DNA from: Hybos culiciformis
Taxonomy: Eukaryota; Arthropoda; Insecta; Diptera; Hybotidae
Length of the DNA stretch: 64,000 nt
Direction of reading: 5' to 3'
NCBI GenBank assembly: GCA_964007475.1
Contig: OZ023274.1
Span: forward strand, 105,943,372 to 106,007,371
Shown here: in pieces, positions 53,088 through 64,000 of the stretch
Numbering within the stretch: the stretch's first letter is position 1
Layout of the letters: each line of letters starts with the position of its first letter
Notes under the pieces: model-generated
Seen by the model: the letters and a program-made list of their open reading frames with translations, nothing else
What the model was told of the DNA's origin: nothing
The model's database searches: none
Made by a program: the position numbers and the translations under genes

Positions 53088-53114
53088 AATAGTCTGAACA
53101 ACAACATTTTAGTC
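53088..53114. repeat. Copy of a short dispersed repeat also present at 19353-19379
   Basis: Both sites contain tgaacaacaacattttagtc, preceded by agtc or agcc and by a similar aatttaat context. At this length and identity a shared origin is likelier than chance, but the full extent and family are unknown. Confidence 0.6.
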
Positions 53115-54323
53115 CAGAAACTTTTGATTCACGATAATCCAAATATATTTTGATGAATATTAATTTTAATGAAGAGAAAAATGGAAATCAAAACTGTTTT
53201 CACGACATACTTTAATAGGTGGACCACCTGTAAATTTCTACGGTTAAGATATTTGAATACATAAACATTTTATTACGTTTCTTTTGAACGTAATTTGTTT
53301 TATAATCATATTTTATGACAGACTGACTCCATTAAAGAACATTTTCACTTAACTTCTAATGTTTTAATTTGATGATTCTCAATCAATCAAAAATTTTTAT
53401 TGTTTTTAACTTTATATACATAAATTTTGTTTTATCAAAATAATACAAAAAATTTCAATTGGCTTTTATTGATTGTAAAATATACTAAATTTTAAGTTGC
53501 CGAAAAATTTTCCATCTTCTAGAGACAATTTCTTTAAATTTTTCTTAAGCAGTCCTCTGATAGAAGAAAATAAACTTATATATGTAATATTATATTTATA
53601 TGTATGTTGATATTTTTTAGATTGAGTTTTTTATGTTTTTTCCACTGCATATTTAAAGTTAAATTTGCGTATAGTATACTAATGTCCAAAATAAAAGTTA
53701 TAAGATCTGTTTTTATTAAGCAAAAAATATCGTAATAAAAAAAGTGTAATAATAACTCGATGGAAAATTAGCTTTAAAATATATCAGTACGAGTTTAACT
53801 CAGACTTCTGGCTGTATATTCGTCCAAAAATATATTGTAAATAAACTACCTTCAAAAATTATGAAAATTATTTTCTTACGAGCAGATGAACATATAACTA
53901 TGTACATTAAAAAGTAAAAGCACGAACTATTTTTCCTTGCTATTAAAAATAGCTTCTCTTACTAAAGTCATCCACTAGTTCGATTGAGCTAAATGCAACT
54001 TTGTTTTTTTTAAGAGAACATAAAAACAAAATTATTTAAAATTATCTAGGAAAATTAATTTATATTAACATCAATAAAAATATCATAGTCGTATCCAAAT
54101 TTTTTTTATCTAACAAAATTTAGCTTGAATACCAAACTAATGTTCAAAACACTGAAATTTATGGAAAAAATCTGATAACTCATAAGATAGTAGTATGATG
54201 GAATAGTTGAATTGATTAAATTACTTAGTCCAACAGAGCGAGCTACAAGTGAATTCGCATACTTACTTCATTTACACGCAATAACCTTTTTTAAATCTTT
54301 TCGTTTATTTATATTTTTGAGAG

Positions 54324-54525
54324 TACCCGGCTTCGCACGGTAATGCCGAACTTGTATTAATATCAAAACACTGTGCGTGTAATCTTTCTAGTACCCTATA
54401 ACCTATAACCATCTCGGATCCCTAAGCTATACTTAATATCAAAATTTCAGACAAATCAGGGCAGCGGTTTAGGCGTTATTGAAAACAGTGATACAGAGAA
54501 TTTTAATTTTTTATTTATTAGAAGA
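54324..54525 (-). mobile_element. Helitron-like element, copy C (internally deleted, 3' end truncated)
   Basis: Same orientation as copy A. It keeps the terminal acccggcttcgcacggta and the ttgtattaatatcaaaacac stretch, a remnant of the atctcggatccc and cagcggtttaggcg blocks, and the gagaatttt/ttatttattaga end. It lacks the final CTAG, nearly all of the minisatellite (only one atacagag-like unit) and the 240-bp subrepeats. It is about 200 bp and lies only about 600 bp from copy B, in the opposite orientation. Confidence 0.7.
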
Positions 54526-55150
54526 AAATATCTTCATTTTATAAATGTTCTGTGTATATAATGAATAAAATTCTGAAATTTTACAATTTTGTACATTCAG
54601 TAATGTTATTTAGCAAATTATTTGAACAAAAGAAAGCAAATTATTTGAGCCCCAACCACATAGAAAAAAAATGTTTTAACAAGAAAACAGACGGTGATGT
54701 TTGATTGATTTTTATTATTAAAATTTGATTACTTTAAATACCTGTACAATACAGTATGTAAAATATTTACGTTAAATACTAGCTAGCAATATCACATAAA
54801 ATTGTATATACAAAATTATGTTTTAACAATTTTTATTATCTAAACGATTTCATTGCTTCTGGTTTTTTTTTATGATCATAAATATGTTTAGTATTTAATT
54901 AAATTAAAAATACAATGGGAAGATTATCGGTTTAATCGATTTTAAGGTCAGATAATGGAAGAAAACTAAACGCTAAACATATGTATATTATAATATACCA
55001 GGGGTGGGCACTCATGAAGTAAATGCGAGCCTCTTGCAAGTTTTTTATATAATATACGGTTGCAGAAATTAAAATTTTATTTGATTTAATGAATTTGTCG
55101 ATCTTAGTCTTCAGTGCTATGTAAATTATCTAATAAATAAAAATGAAAAT

Positions 55151-55458
55151 TCTCTGTTTCTCTGTTTCTCTGTTTCTCTGTTTCTCTGTTTCTCTGTTTC
55201 TCTGTTTCTCTGTTTCTCTGTTTCTCTGTTTCTCTGTTTCTCTGTTTCTCTGTTTCTCTGTTTCTCTGTTTCTCTGTTTCTCTGTTTCTCTGTTTCTCTG
55301 CTTCTCTGTTTCTCTGTTTCTCTGTTTCTCTGTTTCTCTGTTTCTCTGTTTCTCTGTTTCTCTGTTTCTCTGTTTCTCTGTTTCTCTGTTTCTCTGTTTC
55401 TCTGTTCTCTGTTCTCTGTTCTCTGTTCTCTGTTCTCTGTTCTCTGTTCTCTGTCCTC
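55151..55458. repeat. Minisatellite in copy B: about 32 octamers then 8 heptamers
   Basis: Tctgtttc octamers run from 55151 to about 55402, with one variant unit containing a C (tctgcttc, about 55298). Seven tgttctc heptamers (55403-55451) and one tgtcctc heptamer (55452-55458) follow. Copy A has only the tgtcctc form, as its complement gaggaca. Confidence 0.97.
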
Positions 55459-55522
55459 AATCACGCCTAAACCGCTGGACCGATTTGGCTGAAATTTTTA
55501 ACTGAAGTATCATTGGGGCCCG

Positions 55523-56330
55523 AGATGGTTATAGAAATTTTGATCCGAGGCCCCGGCGGGGGGGCTACCTTAGAAGCCGGTTTTGAAATTTAGGTATATT
55601 TCAATAAAATATAGTAGTGTTGGACCCGAAAACTCTATTTAAAAAACCGTTGTCCCAGGGCTCATCTGTGGGGCCAAATAACAAATTTCGAAATTTTGAA
55701 ATTTTGAAGTTAAGTAGCACTGGGACCCGAGATGGTTATAGGGTACTAGAAATTTTCTTCCGAAGCCCCGACGGGGGGCTACCTTAGAAGCCAGTTTTGC
55801 AATTTAGGTATATTCCGATAAAATGTTGTAGCGTTGGACCCGAAACCCCTATTATTTAAAAACCTGGATGTTGAGAGGCCTCCAACCGTTGTCCCAGGGC
55901 TCAATTGGGGGGGCTATACAACAAATTTCGAAATTTTGAAATTTTGAAGTTAAGTAGCATAAGGACCCGAGATGGTTATAGGGTACTAGAAATTTTGATC
56001 CGAGCCCCGACGGGGGGACTACCTTAGAAGCCGGTTTTGAAATTTAGGTATATTCCAATAAAATATAGTGGCGTTGGACCTGAAACCCCTATTATTTAAA
56101 AAACTGGATGTTGAGAGGCCTCCAACCGTTGTCCCAGGGCTCAATTGGGGGGGCTATACAACAAATTCCGAAATTTTTAAATTTTGAAGTTAAGTAGCAT
56201 TGGGACTCGAGATGGTTATAGGGTACTAGAAATTTTGATCCAAAGCCCCGACGGGGGGGCTACCTTAGAAGCCAGTTTTGAAATTTAGGTATATTCCAAT
56301 ACAATATATTAGCGTTAGACCCGAAAAACC
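55523..56330. repeat. 240-bp tandem subrepeats inside copy B
   Basis: The marker gatggttata occurs at 55523, 55731, 55971 and 56211. The last three are exactly 240 bp apart and the first interval is 208 bp. Each unit contains a ctagaaatttt box, a cccgacggggg box, ctaccttagaagcc, a ttaggtatattcc stretch and gcgttggacc. Copy A contains related but more diverged units. Confidence 0.9.
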
Positions 56331-59012
56331 TGTTTAAAATATTATAGCGTTGGACCCGAATCGACTATTTAGAAAACTGGATGTGTTAAGGCACCGGGGA
56401 AGTGGCTATTAACAAATTTTGAAATTCTGTTTTTTTAGTGCACAAAATCTGGATTAAAGTGTTTTGATATTAATATAAGTTCGTGACTACCGTGCGAAGC
56501 CGGGTATTTCGACTAGTACATAATAAAATACAATATTATTTCAATGATAAAAATAAAATGCTTTGGTCAATTCTTCGATATTTGGCGTATAATTTGTTAA
56601 TGCTGTTTCAAGCCGACCAAAACTTCGTTTTTAATTTTTTTTTTTTATATAATTTTTTAGTAAAAGATAACGAAAATGAGAATTATTCATTTTTCCAGTA
56701 CAAAATTCTTTTTATCAAAGATAACTTCTTAAATTATTTTTGATCCCCAAATTTTCTTTACTCGGTAAAATAAATATAAATACACGTTGTATATGCATGC
56801 ATATATGTACTTATAGCAAAAAATTAACAAAATAAAATAAAATATTGTTTCTATTTTTAGAGTTGCCGAGTATTCAATTTAATGAAGAATAAAGTAGAAA
56901 AAGATTAAGTTTATATCTCTTCAAATTGTCTTCATCCGACTGTTGAACTGTGATGACAGGGATTTATTGTTAATGTTGATGATCTTGTCAATTTACTATG
57001 CTCGGTATCGCCCGGCAGGATTAAAATCATGTCAATTATTGACTGGGTAGGGTAGTTACTGGTCAGAAAAAAATAAACTTAATATTTTTTTGATTATTAC
57101 TTATTACATGAAAAATAAAAAATTAGTTCATATTATCATTATTTTTTACCATTATGCTTCAAAAAGAAATAAAAAAGCCAAAAAATGTTTATGTAAAAAA
57201 TAAAAATGATAATAAAAAACTGAATCACGATTGTGAATAAAAAGACACCCGCTCAAAGTTCTTTCTTCTAGTGGCGGAATAATATGATAATAGTTTGTTT
57301 TGGGGATTCTGAAAAGTATTGGAAATATGTACGAAAAATTATTCAAAAAACATCAAATAGATCACTATTGACAAGGAAAAACGTTTAGACGGTTAAACGC
57401 GTTATAAAAAAAATCTTTAATAAAAGTATTTGGGGTCCGCGCAATAACTAATCGGTACTTGACTCATCGGTTGATTTTGGATAAGTTCTATCCATTTTAA
57501 CTCATCCGAAAAGTAGCCGATGATTTATATCCTTTGCAATGACATAACTCATCTACCTCAATTCTCATTTGTGATTTGTGACAAACACTTCGGTATTTAC
57601 TCATTGGCCGATAAGATATACATATGTAAAGTACAAAATGTCATGATGTATACATTTGCCGGTAAATGTGTACATTAACTACAAGATTAGGCAAAAGTAA
57701 GTTCACCATATCGTAATGTTAATAATACATTACATTTACCGACCTGACCGACCGGAAATCCCACTGACCAACCACCAGTCTGGTACGAAATAAAGATTTA
57801 ATTTCGCGAGTGCGGAAAAATAATATTTTGAGTAAGAAATTGCACAGCCCTGAAACGACAAAAGTATTAAAATCAGATAAGTTTGTGCCCAAGAAACTCA
57901 TAAAGTTTCCTTTAGCTTTATCTATCCATATTTAGACATTCCTCTCCGAGATAATTTGGAATAATGTATTTTTTTTACTAAATTTCATTTCGTCTGGTTA
58001 GTATAATAACAGGTTATATGAAAAAGTATAATTTTGAGTAAATCGCATTTAAAGTTTTTGGAAAAATAATTTGTATGAAGTTGGTGCTATAATCGAATAA
58101 CAGTGTATAACTACCATACAGTATTATTATACTACGCGGATAAGTATACAAACATAAATCCTTTATGTTCTTGTTGACATACATCATATTTTATATCATG
58201 CGTTAATTTTTTTTTTTTAATTATTGTTAACTTCTAATTTTGATTTTTTATCTATATAAAGATACACTATAATGAAAAAAAAAAAAACTCAAATATAAAA
58301 TTGATGGAAAATCAGATATAAAATATGCCAAAAAGATTATAATTAAAAATGTGTCATTTTTAGTTACTTTAGTAACTTTTTTTTTAACAACATAGCTATA
58401 GAATTTGGCCGCAGTTTATAAAATACGATACCATTCTATGACTTCGAAAATGGTATCCCATTGGCCATTATTTATATTTACGATTGACCGATTTGAAACT
58501 ACGTAAAAGTATTTCATTATTATATACATATAGCTCATTTCAATTTTTTCGTTTTTTGTTTGTATCAAGAGGATTGCGGCTTCAAAATATATGAAAATTC
58601 TTGGGAAAAGATTTTACATCCTTAAGCCGAGAAACAGAAGCACTTGTTTTTAATCAATACTTATATGTTCATAATTTTATTTCACTCTTCGAAATCCAGA
58701 AAAAAAGTTAAAAAGAACATTTTTTACTATGCTGATTAGTGTAATTATCTAATAAGATACTCGCTGTCTTTTAAAACTAAACCTCTGTTTTTTTTTTTGA
58801 ACAGTTATATTATTGTATATAATAAGAATAAAAATGTTATCTTCATGTAGCAGACATAAATTTCATTTAAAATACAAAGCATTCAGTTTTCATTAAAACA
58901 TGAAAATACAATAAATTCAGTTTACCATTAATAATTGAAAATCCATATAAAAATGAACCAACATCATCCCCATTTCAATTAAATTAAAAAGTTATTATTT
59001 GAAAAGAAAATC

Positions 59013-59043
<31 letters not shown>

Positions 59044-59045
59044 TT
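59013..59045. repeat. (ATT)n microsatellite
   Basis: About eleven trinucleotide units without interruption. Confidence 0.9.
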
Positions 59046-59287
59046 ATTTATTCTCCATGGGATTATATAATATATATAGAAACCATTTCAGTTTAATTGA
59101 AAAGTTTACACTTCAACCATAATTGAAATGGATTTTATATAAATGGGAGATAAATATGGTACATTTGATAAAACTTTTTAAATCATTTTATTTTCAAAAA
59201 TTGTGGGTGATGAATAATAATATGTATGTATATTATACTTATTAAGGGATTTTGCGCAATGGAAATACCTATATTTTTATAATTAAA

Positions 59288-59470
59288 ATGAAAACTTATA
59301 TTAATTTTGAGAACCAAGAAGCTCTTGCAATATTTCATTTTTTTAATGTTTACATACATGTGTTTAATTTTTCAAAAATGAAAACTTATATTAATTTTCA
59401 GAACCAAGAAATTATTGCAATATTTAATTTTTTTAATGTTTACGTACATCTGTATATAAGTTTAATTTTT
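59288..59470 (+). repeat. 90-bp tandem duplication
   Basis: Two copies start at atgaaaacttatattaattt (59288 and 59378). They are largely alike except for scattered substitutions, giving an open frame of two 30-residue repeats (KTYINFENQE and KTYINFQNQE). It is probably a simple local duplication, and the open frame may be incidental. Confidence 0.7.
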
Positions 59471-61154
59471 CATCATAATTTTTTTAAATAAATTTGAATG
59501 TGTACATAATCACATACATTCACCATGTCCGAACAACAAATGTATAAAAGAAGTCGATAAATTGAATTCACGACTTAGCAATTTCCTTATACTATTTAAT
59601 GTTAAATTCGTAGATGCAAATTAAGAAATATATATTAAACTAAATTTTTTTTCTAACTTGCAGTTACTTCATATACGCCAATTAAAATAATCCTAATTTC
59701 AATCAAATACCTTCTTTATCAAAAACTTATTTTTGAAACTTTTACTATTGGTTTTTCATATTTATATTCGAAATGAATCCAAAAACTTCACATTACAAAG
59801 TAGCCAAAAAAAATTTTTTAAAAGTATATGAAATTAATAAAAATTTATACACAACAGTTCCATATAGATTTTTTTTCTGGTTAACTTATTTGGTTCCAAT
59901 TAAATATATTAAAATTTTTTTTTTTCTTTCTTTACTCGTAAAATCTCCGCATAATTCATGAATAAATTTACTCTTTTTAGAAAATAAATTTGATATAAAA
60001 AAATATTTCATTTACGTGTGTTGAGTATAAAATTTTTACCTGATAATCCAAACAGTCCACAATGATCATCTGTCATCCGTAAAAACATCAATATTATGAC
60101 ATTTTCAACACTATTTATTTAAATATTATAGATTTATTATAAGAACCGTTGGCATTTATCCTGCCGAACTTTAGACTTTTTTCCATTGTAATTAAACAAA
60201 TTTAATTTAAAATATTCAATTTTTTGACTATCTCAAATCTTGACTATTTTTTTTTTAGATTGGGTCGTTAGGAATGAATTACCCTTTTCAATTCGAATTC
60301 TTTATTTTTCATATGTATAAATTTTGAGAAAAAAAAGTTTTATTATCGAAAGTTCGAGTGTATAAGCAACAAAATAAAAGAAAATGAGAATGTACTATAG
60401 GATAGGTATATTTAATTTCATACAATTATGGAAAGACAGTCGAAAGTAGTATTTTCCAATGAATATTACTCAACATAACATAAACCCCTACTGTAAGCGT
60501 TGTCTATAATCCTTGTTGGGCCCAAAAATTTATCATAATCCAATTATAAAAAAAATTAAGCTTTTCCACACAACTAAATATGATTACTTTTTTTAATTCT
60601 TATTAAATTTCCTACATAACGTTCTCGATTTAATACCCCAAAACACTTAAATTTGATTTAATGTTTTGTCTCAGAGTCAAACATTTATTTATGAGAAAAA
60701 AATATAAAGTGATGTCGTTTATAACATAAAAAAATACGTTTTTAAAGTAACGTATTAAAACAATTTTATTTCCCACGAGATTATTATTTTAAATTCCATT
60801 TTAGAAAATTCTTATTTAAAAAATTAACAAAAAAAAATACAAAGTTTCAAAAGAGTATAATATTTTTTTTAATTTTCTATGAAATGATAAATTTTTTTAT
60901 TTTTAAAAATTAATTAAATTATGTTTTGATCTCAGTTATATATTAAAAAATAATTAAAATACGACTAAAAATTCAGAAACAAAAATTAATTTAAACTCAT
61001 AACCAAATTTAATAAATCTAAACCATAATTTGAGAAAACTGTAGCCCTTGTTTAATTTACAATTATAAACAAATTTATGTTTCTCAATATAACTACTTTC
61101 GCAACTCTATTTCGTTTTAAAATTTAATTTAAATTTCTAAATTAAATCTTAAAA

Positions 61155-61298
61155 TTATTTCCATTTCGGTACAATTTTTTCAAAACCATCTTCAGTACAC
61201 ACACATGTATAATTAAAGTAACAACAACAGTCAGGAAAAGATATAGGAAAACTCAGTGTACAATTTTGATTTGATTTAGAATTAAAATATTTTTTCAT
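61155..61298 (-). CDS. Candidate small cysteine-rich peptide ORF, 47 residues
   Basis: An ATG-started minus-strand ORF with six cysteines in the last 35 residues, spaced C-x10-CCC-x5-C-x-C (DCCCYFNYTCVC), and a polar C terminus. There is no signal peptide in the ORF itself, so a secreted product would need an upstream exon that I could not find. The Cys content is unusual for chance translation of DNA this AT-rich, but the ORF is short. No family is recognised. Confidence 0.28.
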   Translation of the reverse strand: MKKYFNSKSNQNCTLSFPISFPDCCCYFNYTCVCTEDGFEKIVPKWK

Positions 61299-62690
61299 GT
61301 TTTTGATTTAATTTTTTTTTTTAATTGTAGAACAACAGTATTAAAAATAAAAAAAATGTTTTCAATCCAATTTTTATTAGTGCGATAACTTTTAGTTTAA
61401 AGCGAAAACTGAGCGCAAATAATTATGCGTATCTTTTTTTTTCAGTTTTTTCAGTTTTATTATCAGTTTTATCACGTTCTTGCACCCATGAGTATAATTT
61501 TTCAATAGAACTCAACTTTATTTCATCGAGGCTCGGCAATTATAGACACGATTTAACAATTGAAAGAGTTTTTTCAATAACGTAGCCAGCAAAAAAAAAA
61601 TTTATATGTGTATTTTAACTATTGAATAATTTCTGAATATTAATAAGGAATTTTTATGTTTTTAAGATAATACACATTCAAATGACTATTACTGAGATAA
61701 TTAGTTCATAAATAAAGTTATTATAAAAAAAATTAAAATAAATGAAATGACATATTTCTTTAAAAACTTTAAACATTTAAAGAGAATAAAATAAAATTCT
61801 TCACTAAAGCATATTAATAAACCATATTAATTTCATTATATTTATTAAAAAAAAGTGCCTTAAATAAAGTTAATTTGAAAAAAACACTATATTGTTTATA
61901 ATTCATTATAATATAAGCATTATTAATTATAAATATCCTATTAATAAAAATCTAGCATTTTAAAAAATAATTTATTTTAATCAAGAACCTAATTTATCAT
62001 CTATTTTACAATAATTTTATAATCTCAATTTTTTTATAATTTCATCGACATTTCTTTACACGCCTTTTTTTCTAGCCCATTTTCCGATTTCGATTATGTT
62101 CTTAAAAAAAATTAAATTTAAAAATCGAATAATTACGTAATGATTTAAAAAATGATGATTTAAAAAATTAAAACAATTTATAATATTTCATCACAAAATA
62201 AATTTTAATTTTTGAATTAAAAATTATCAAAATCATAATCAAGCTGCGCATTGCACATAAGAGTGGTTTCAAAAAAAAAAAAACAAGAAGAATTTTTTTT
62301 AGTAAAATGATGACAATTACATGAACTCTTTAAAACATTAACTTCATTATTAAATTGATATAAAATCAGCGAAAATGACTTAAAATAAAGAAAAAATTTC
62401 AATAAAAATTACAATGTACATCTAAAATTTATCATTTCTCGCCATCAGCTCAAGAACATAAATATAATATTAACTTGTAAGAAAAAGGGTTGTTTAATTT
62501 AAAATTTACTCTTTCGTTTGCTTTCTTTGAATGTTTAGTTACATACTATAAATATATTTTTACTACAAAATTATACAGTTAATAAACGTGTGTTTACGTC
62601 TTTTACGACTTGTCGAGGCAGTCCCGTAAGGATAATCCGACAAATGATCTCTTATCTAAAACTTAAACTGTAATGATTGTGTGGTAAGTT
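61299..62690. other. AT-rich DNA, nothing firm
   Basis: A minus-strand open frame at 62402-62217 contains several cysteines but has no ATG and is not annotated as a gene. A less AT-rich patch at 62580-62660 precedes the tandem repeat. Confidence 0.4.
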
Positions 62691-62775
62691 GCCATATGAT
62701 TCAATTAATTGCCATATGATTGAATAAGTTGCCATATGATTGAATAAGTTGCCATATGATTCCATCTAATGCCAT
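62691..62775. repeat. 20-bp tandem repeat, four copies plus a partial
   Basis: Units of gccatatgattgaataagtt start at 62691, 62711, 62731 and 62751, with a partial copy at 62771. Each contains the palindrome CATATG. Confidence 0.9.
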
Positions 62776-64000
62776 CTTGCACTTTGTAAGTATCAGCAAG
62801 CACTACCGTTCACCCAGCCTTGCCACTCCAAAAAGATTAAACATTATAAATTAAAATAAAGGAATGACAGGAAATAAAGGAGGAGTGAGGAGTGTGTATT
62901 ACCTTCATTTAAAAATTTGCTCTACGGTAGACATAAAAAAAAATCTTTTTTGATTATTCTATAAACTATAAACATTTATCAGTAGATTGAAGAAATATGT
63001 GAAAACTATTAACTGCATAATAATGTAATAACAACAATGTCAGAAAAACAATTCAATTACATATTTGACTTACTGGTACTTACCCTGTTAAAATATTAAA
63101 TTTACCTCAATTAAATATTCGTAGGTTAAATATTCAACTCACTTTGGTCAAGCAGACCAAGAGACCTGAAGGACTTTAAATATTGCAAAACCAAAGTTAT
63201 TAAGTACATTATTTTTCAATTAACTCGAACAGCAGCTTATATTTTTTATAGAATGTAGGAAGGTATAAACATAAATAATAACATCTGCAACATTTTTATT
63301 GTATTTTTTTAACATAATTATGGGTAATTGTATTTATGTTTAATCAATTTGATGAAATCAGATTTTTCGGCGGTTAAAAATATAAAATAATGTTTGTTTT
63401 AACCAAAGACTGACGATATTGGCACGTGACTTCTAGTATCAAATAACAGTAATTATAATTATAAATATGACAAAATTTACCTCCAAGAAAATTATGGCAT
63501 TCAATTAAAAAAAACTTTAAAGAATGATTATAAGCAAATTCTAAATAATAATATAAAATTTTGGTAGTAATGCAGATGCAATTTTACCAAAAAATGTTGG
63601 TGTCCATATCAGTATAAAACTAAAATTTTAAGCATTTGAAATGTTAAATAAATAAATAAATGTAATGTTGAAATAAATAAATAAATAAATGTACTTTCAA
63701 CAATATAACTCAACAGGAACACATTGGACCAAACCCTGTTAACAGCAGTTATTCGAGATTAAAGATATTTCGCATGCATATTTTACTACCCAGCTGTCTT
63801 AGGTCTGCAGATATATATAATTTCAGTCAACGTCAAATCTTTTACAATAATACCTGCGTACTTCCAAGATAATATTCTGAACAGACACAAAATTTATCCG
63901 TTGCTAATTCGGTAGCTGCCACAGAATAAGAAAAAACCGTACTTTTTTATTATTTTATTCCAAAAGTAGAATTTTCAAATTAATAAAATTATTTTTAAGA
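62776..64000. other. AT-rich DNA at the window end
   Basis: No supported gene. Contains (AAAT)n runs at about 63644-63663 and 63671-63691. Confidence 0.45.

Larger units (their letters stand above)
42492..54323. other. Gene-poor AT-rich region
   Basis: Nearly 12 kb without a supported gene. Visible items are a TA-rich patch (44099-44140), a less AT-rich patch at 44620-44970 whose minus-strand ORF is not convincing, another at about 46386-46760, an (ATTTT)n run (50254-50284), a TA-rich tract (50449-50468), and a copy of a short dispersed repeat at 53088-53114. Confidence 0.5.
55129..56516 (+). mobile_element. Helitron-like non-autonomous element, copy B
   Basis: A complete-looking 1388-bp copy. 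It starts TCTAATAAATAA at 55129 after A (55128) and ends CTAG (56513-56516) before T (56517). An imperfect hairpin (56489-56505, accg ... cgggt around gcgaagc) sits seven bases before CTAG. Order from the 5' end is octamer and heptamer minisatellite, the tgctggaccgattt-type block, then three 240-bp tandem subrepeats and a unique 3' end. It encodes no protein. The ends match copy A, which supports mobility. Confidence 0.78.
56517..61154. other. AT-rich region without a supported gene
   Basis: Two less AT-rich patches, 56930-57060 and 57421-57860, may be repeat remnants. The latter holds diverged tcggta...ctcat direct repeats at 57452 and 57590. An (ATT)n run (59013-59045) and a 90-bp tandem duplication (59288-59470) are listed separately. 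Confidence 0.45.

Noticed and set aside
55104..55505. Overlapping 112-120 codon ORFs on both strands
   Set aside because: Same octamer minisatellite as above, in copy B of the transposon.
59773..59961. Plus-strand 62-codon ORF
   Set aside because: Hydrophobic and lysine-rich low-complexity translation without a family match.
62217..62402. Minus-strand 61-codon frame with hydrophobic start and cysteines
   Set aside because: Starts at TTG with no upstream ATG before a stop; no exon upstream could be shown.
1..64000. tRNA, rRNA or CRISPR
   Set aside because: No tRNA T-arm box within a cloverleaf, no rRNA-like block and no regularly spaced repeats with unique spacers were seen.

Overview
The window is AT-rich genomic DNA from an insect, most likely a fly (Diptera). 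The evidence is two spliced developmental genes whose products match, as I recall them, Drosophila Egfr and Pox neuro along their whole length. Egfr has short introns (56-124 bp), and the surrounding non-coding DNA is full of A/T homopolymers and microsatellites. I found no bacterial operon, CRISPR array, rRNA or tRNA.

Layout: 1-4714 is non-coding and probably an Egfr intron. Egfr (+ strand) occupies 4715-9078 in five exons that encode everything except the signal peptide and extreme N terminus; its 3' UTR follows to about 9560. Pox neuro (- strand) occupies 34387-23791 in four coding exons, with a 7.4 kb first intron. The two genes converge tail to tail across about 14.7 kb. That interval holds small-gene candidates: two short ORFs with signal peptides (14787-15041, and 17768-18040 with a four-cysteine defensin-like tail), a broken small ORF (16394-16724, - strand), an unassigned 72-residue ORF (20232-20450, - strand), and several inverted repeats, including a foldback element at about 11905-12345.

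Upstream of Pox neuro, from 34.5 to 64 kb, I recognise no conserved gene. The notable content is three related Helitron-like non-autonomous transposons (41158-42491, 54324-54525 and 55129-56516). They share a CTAG end preceded by an imperfect hairpin, a TC end, insertion between A and T where both ends are intact, and in two copies a long 8-bp plus 7-bp minisatellite and 240-bp subrepeats. The rest is AT-rich DNA with microsatellites, short tandem duplications and a few less AT-rich patches that may be old repeat remnants. A 47-residue cysteine-rich ORF lies near the right end (61155-61298, - strand).

Functionally, Egfr is the receptor tyrosine kinase for Spitz/Vein/Gurken/Keren-type ligands feeding Ras-MAPK, and Pox neuro is a paired-domain transcription factor that sets poly-innervated chemosensory identity in Drosophila. 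Nothing here shows that they are regulated together.
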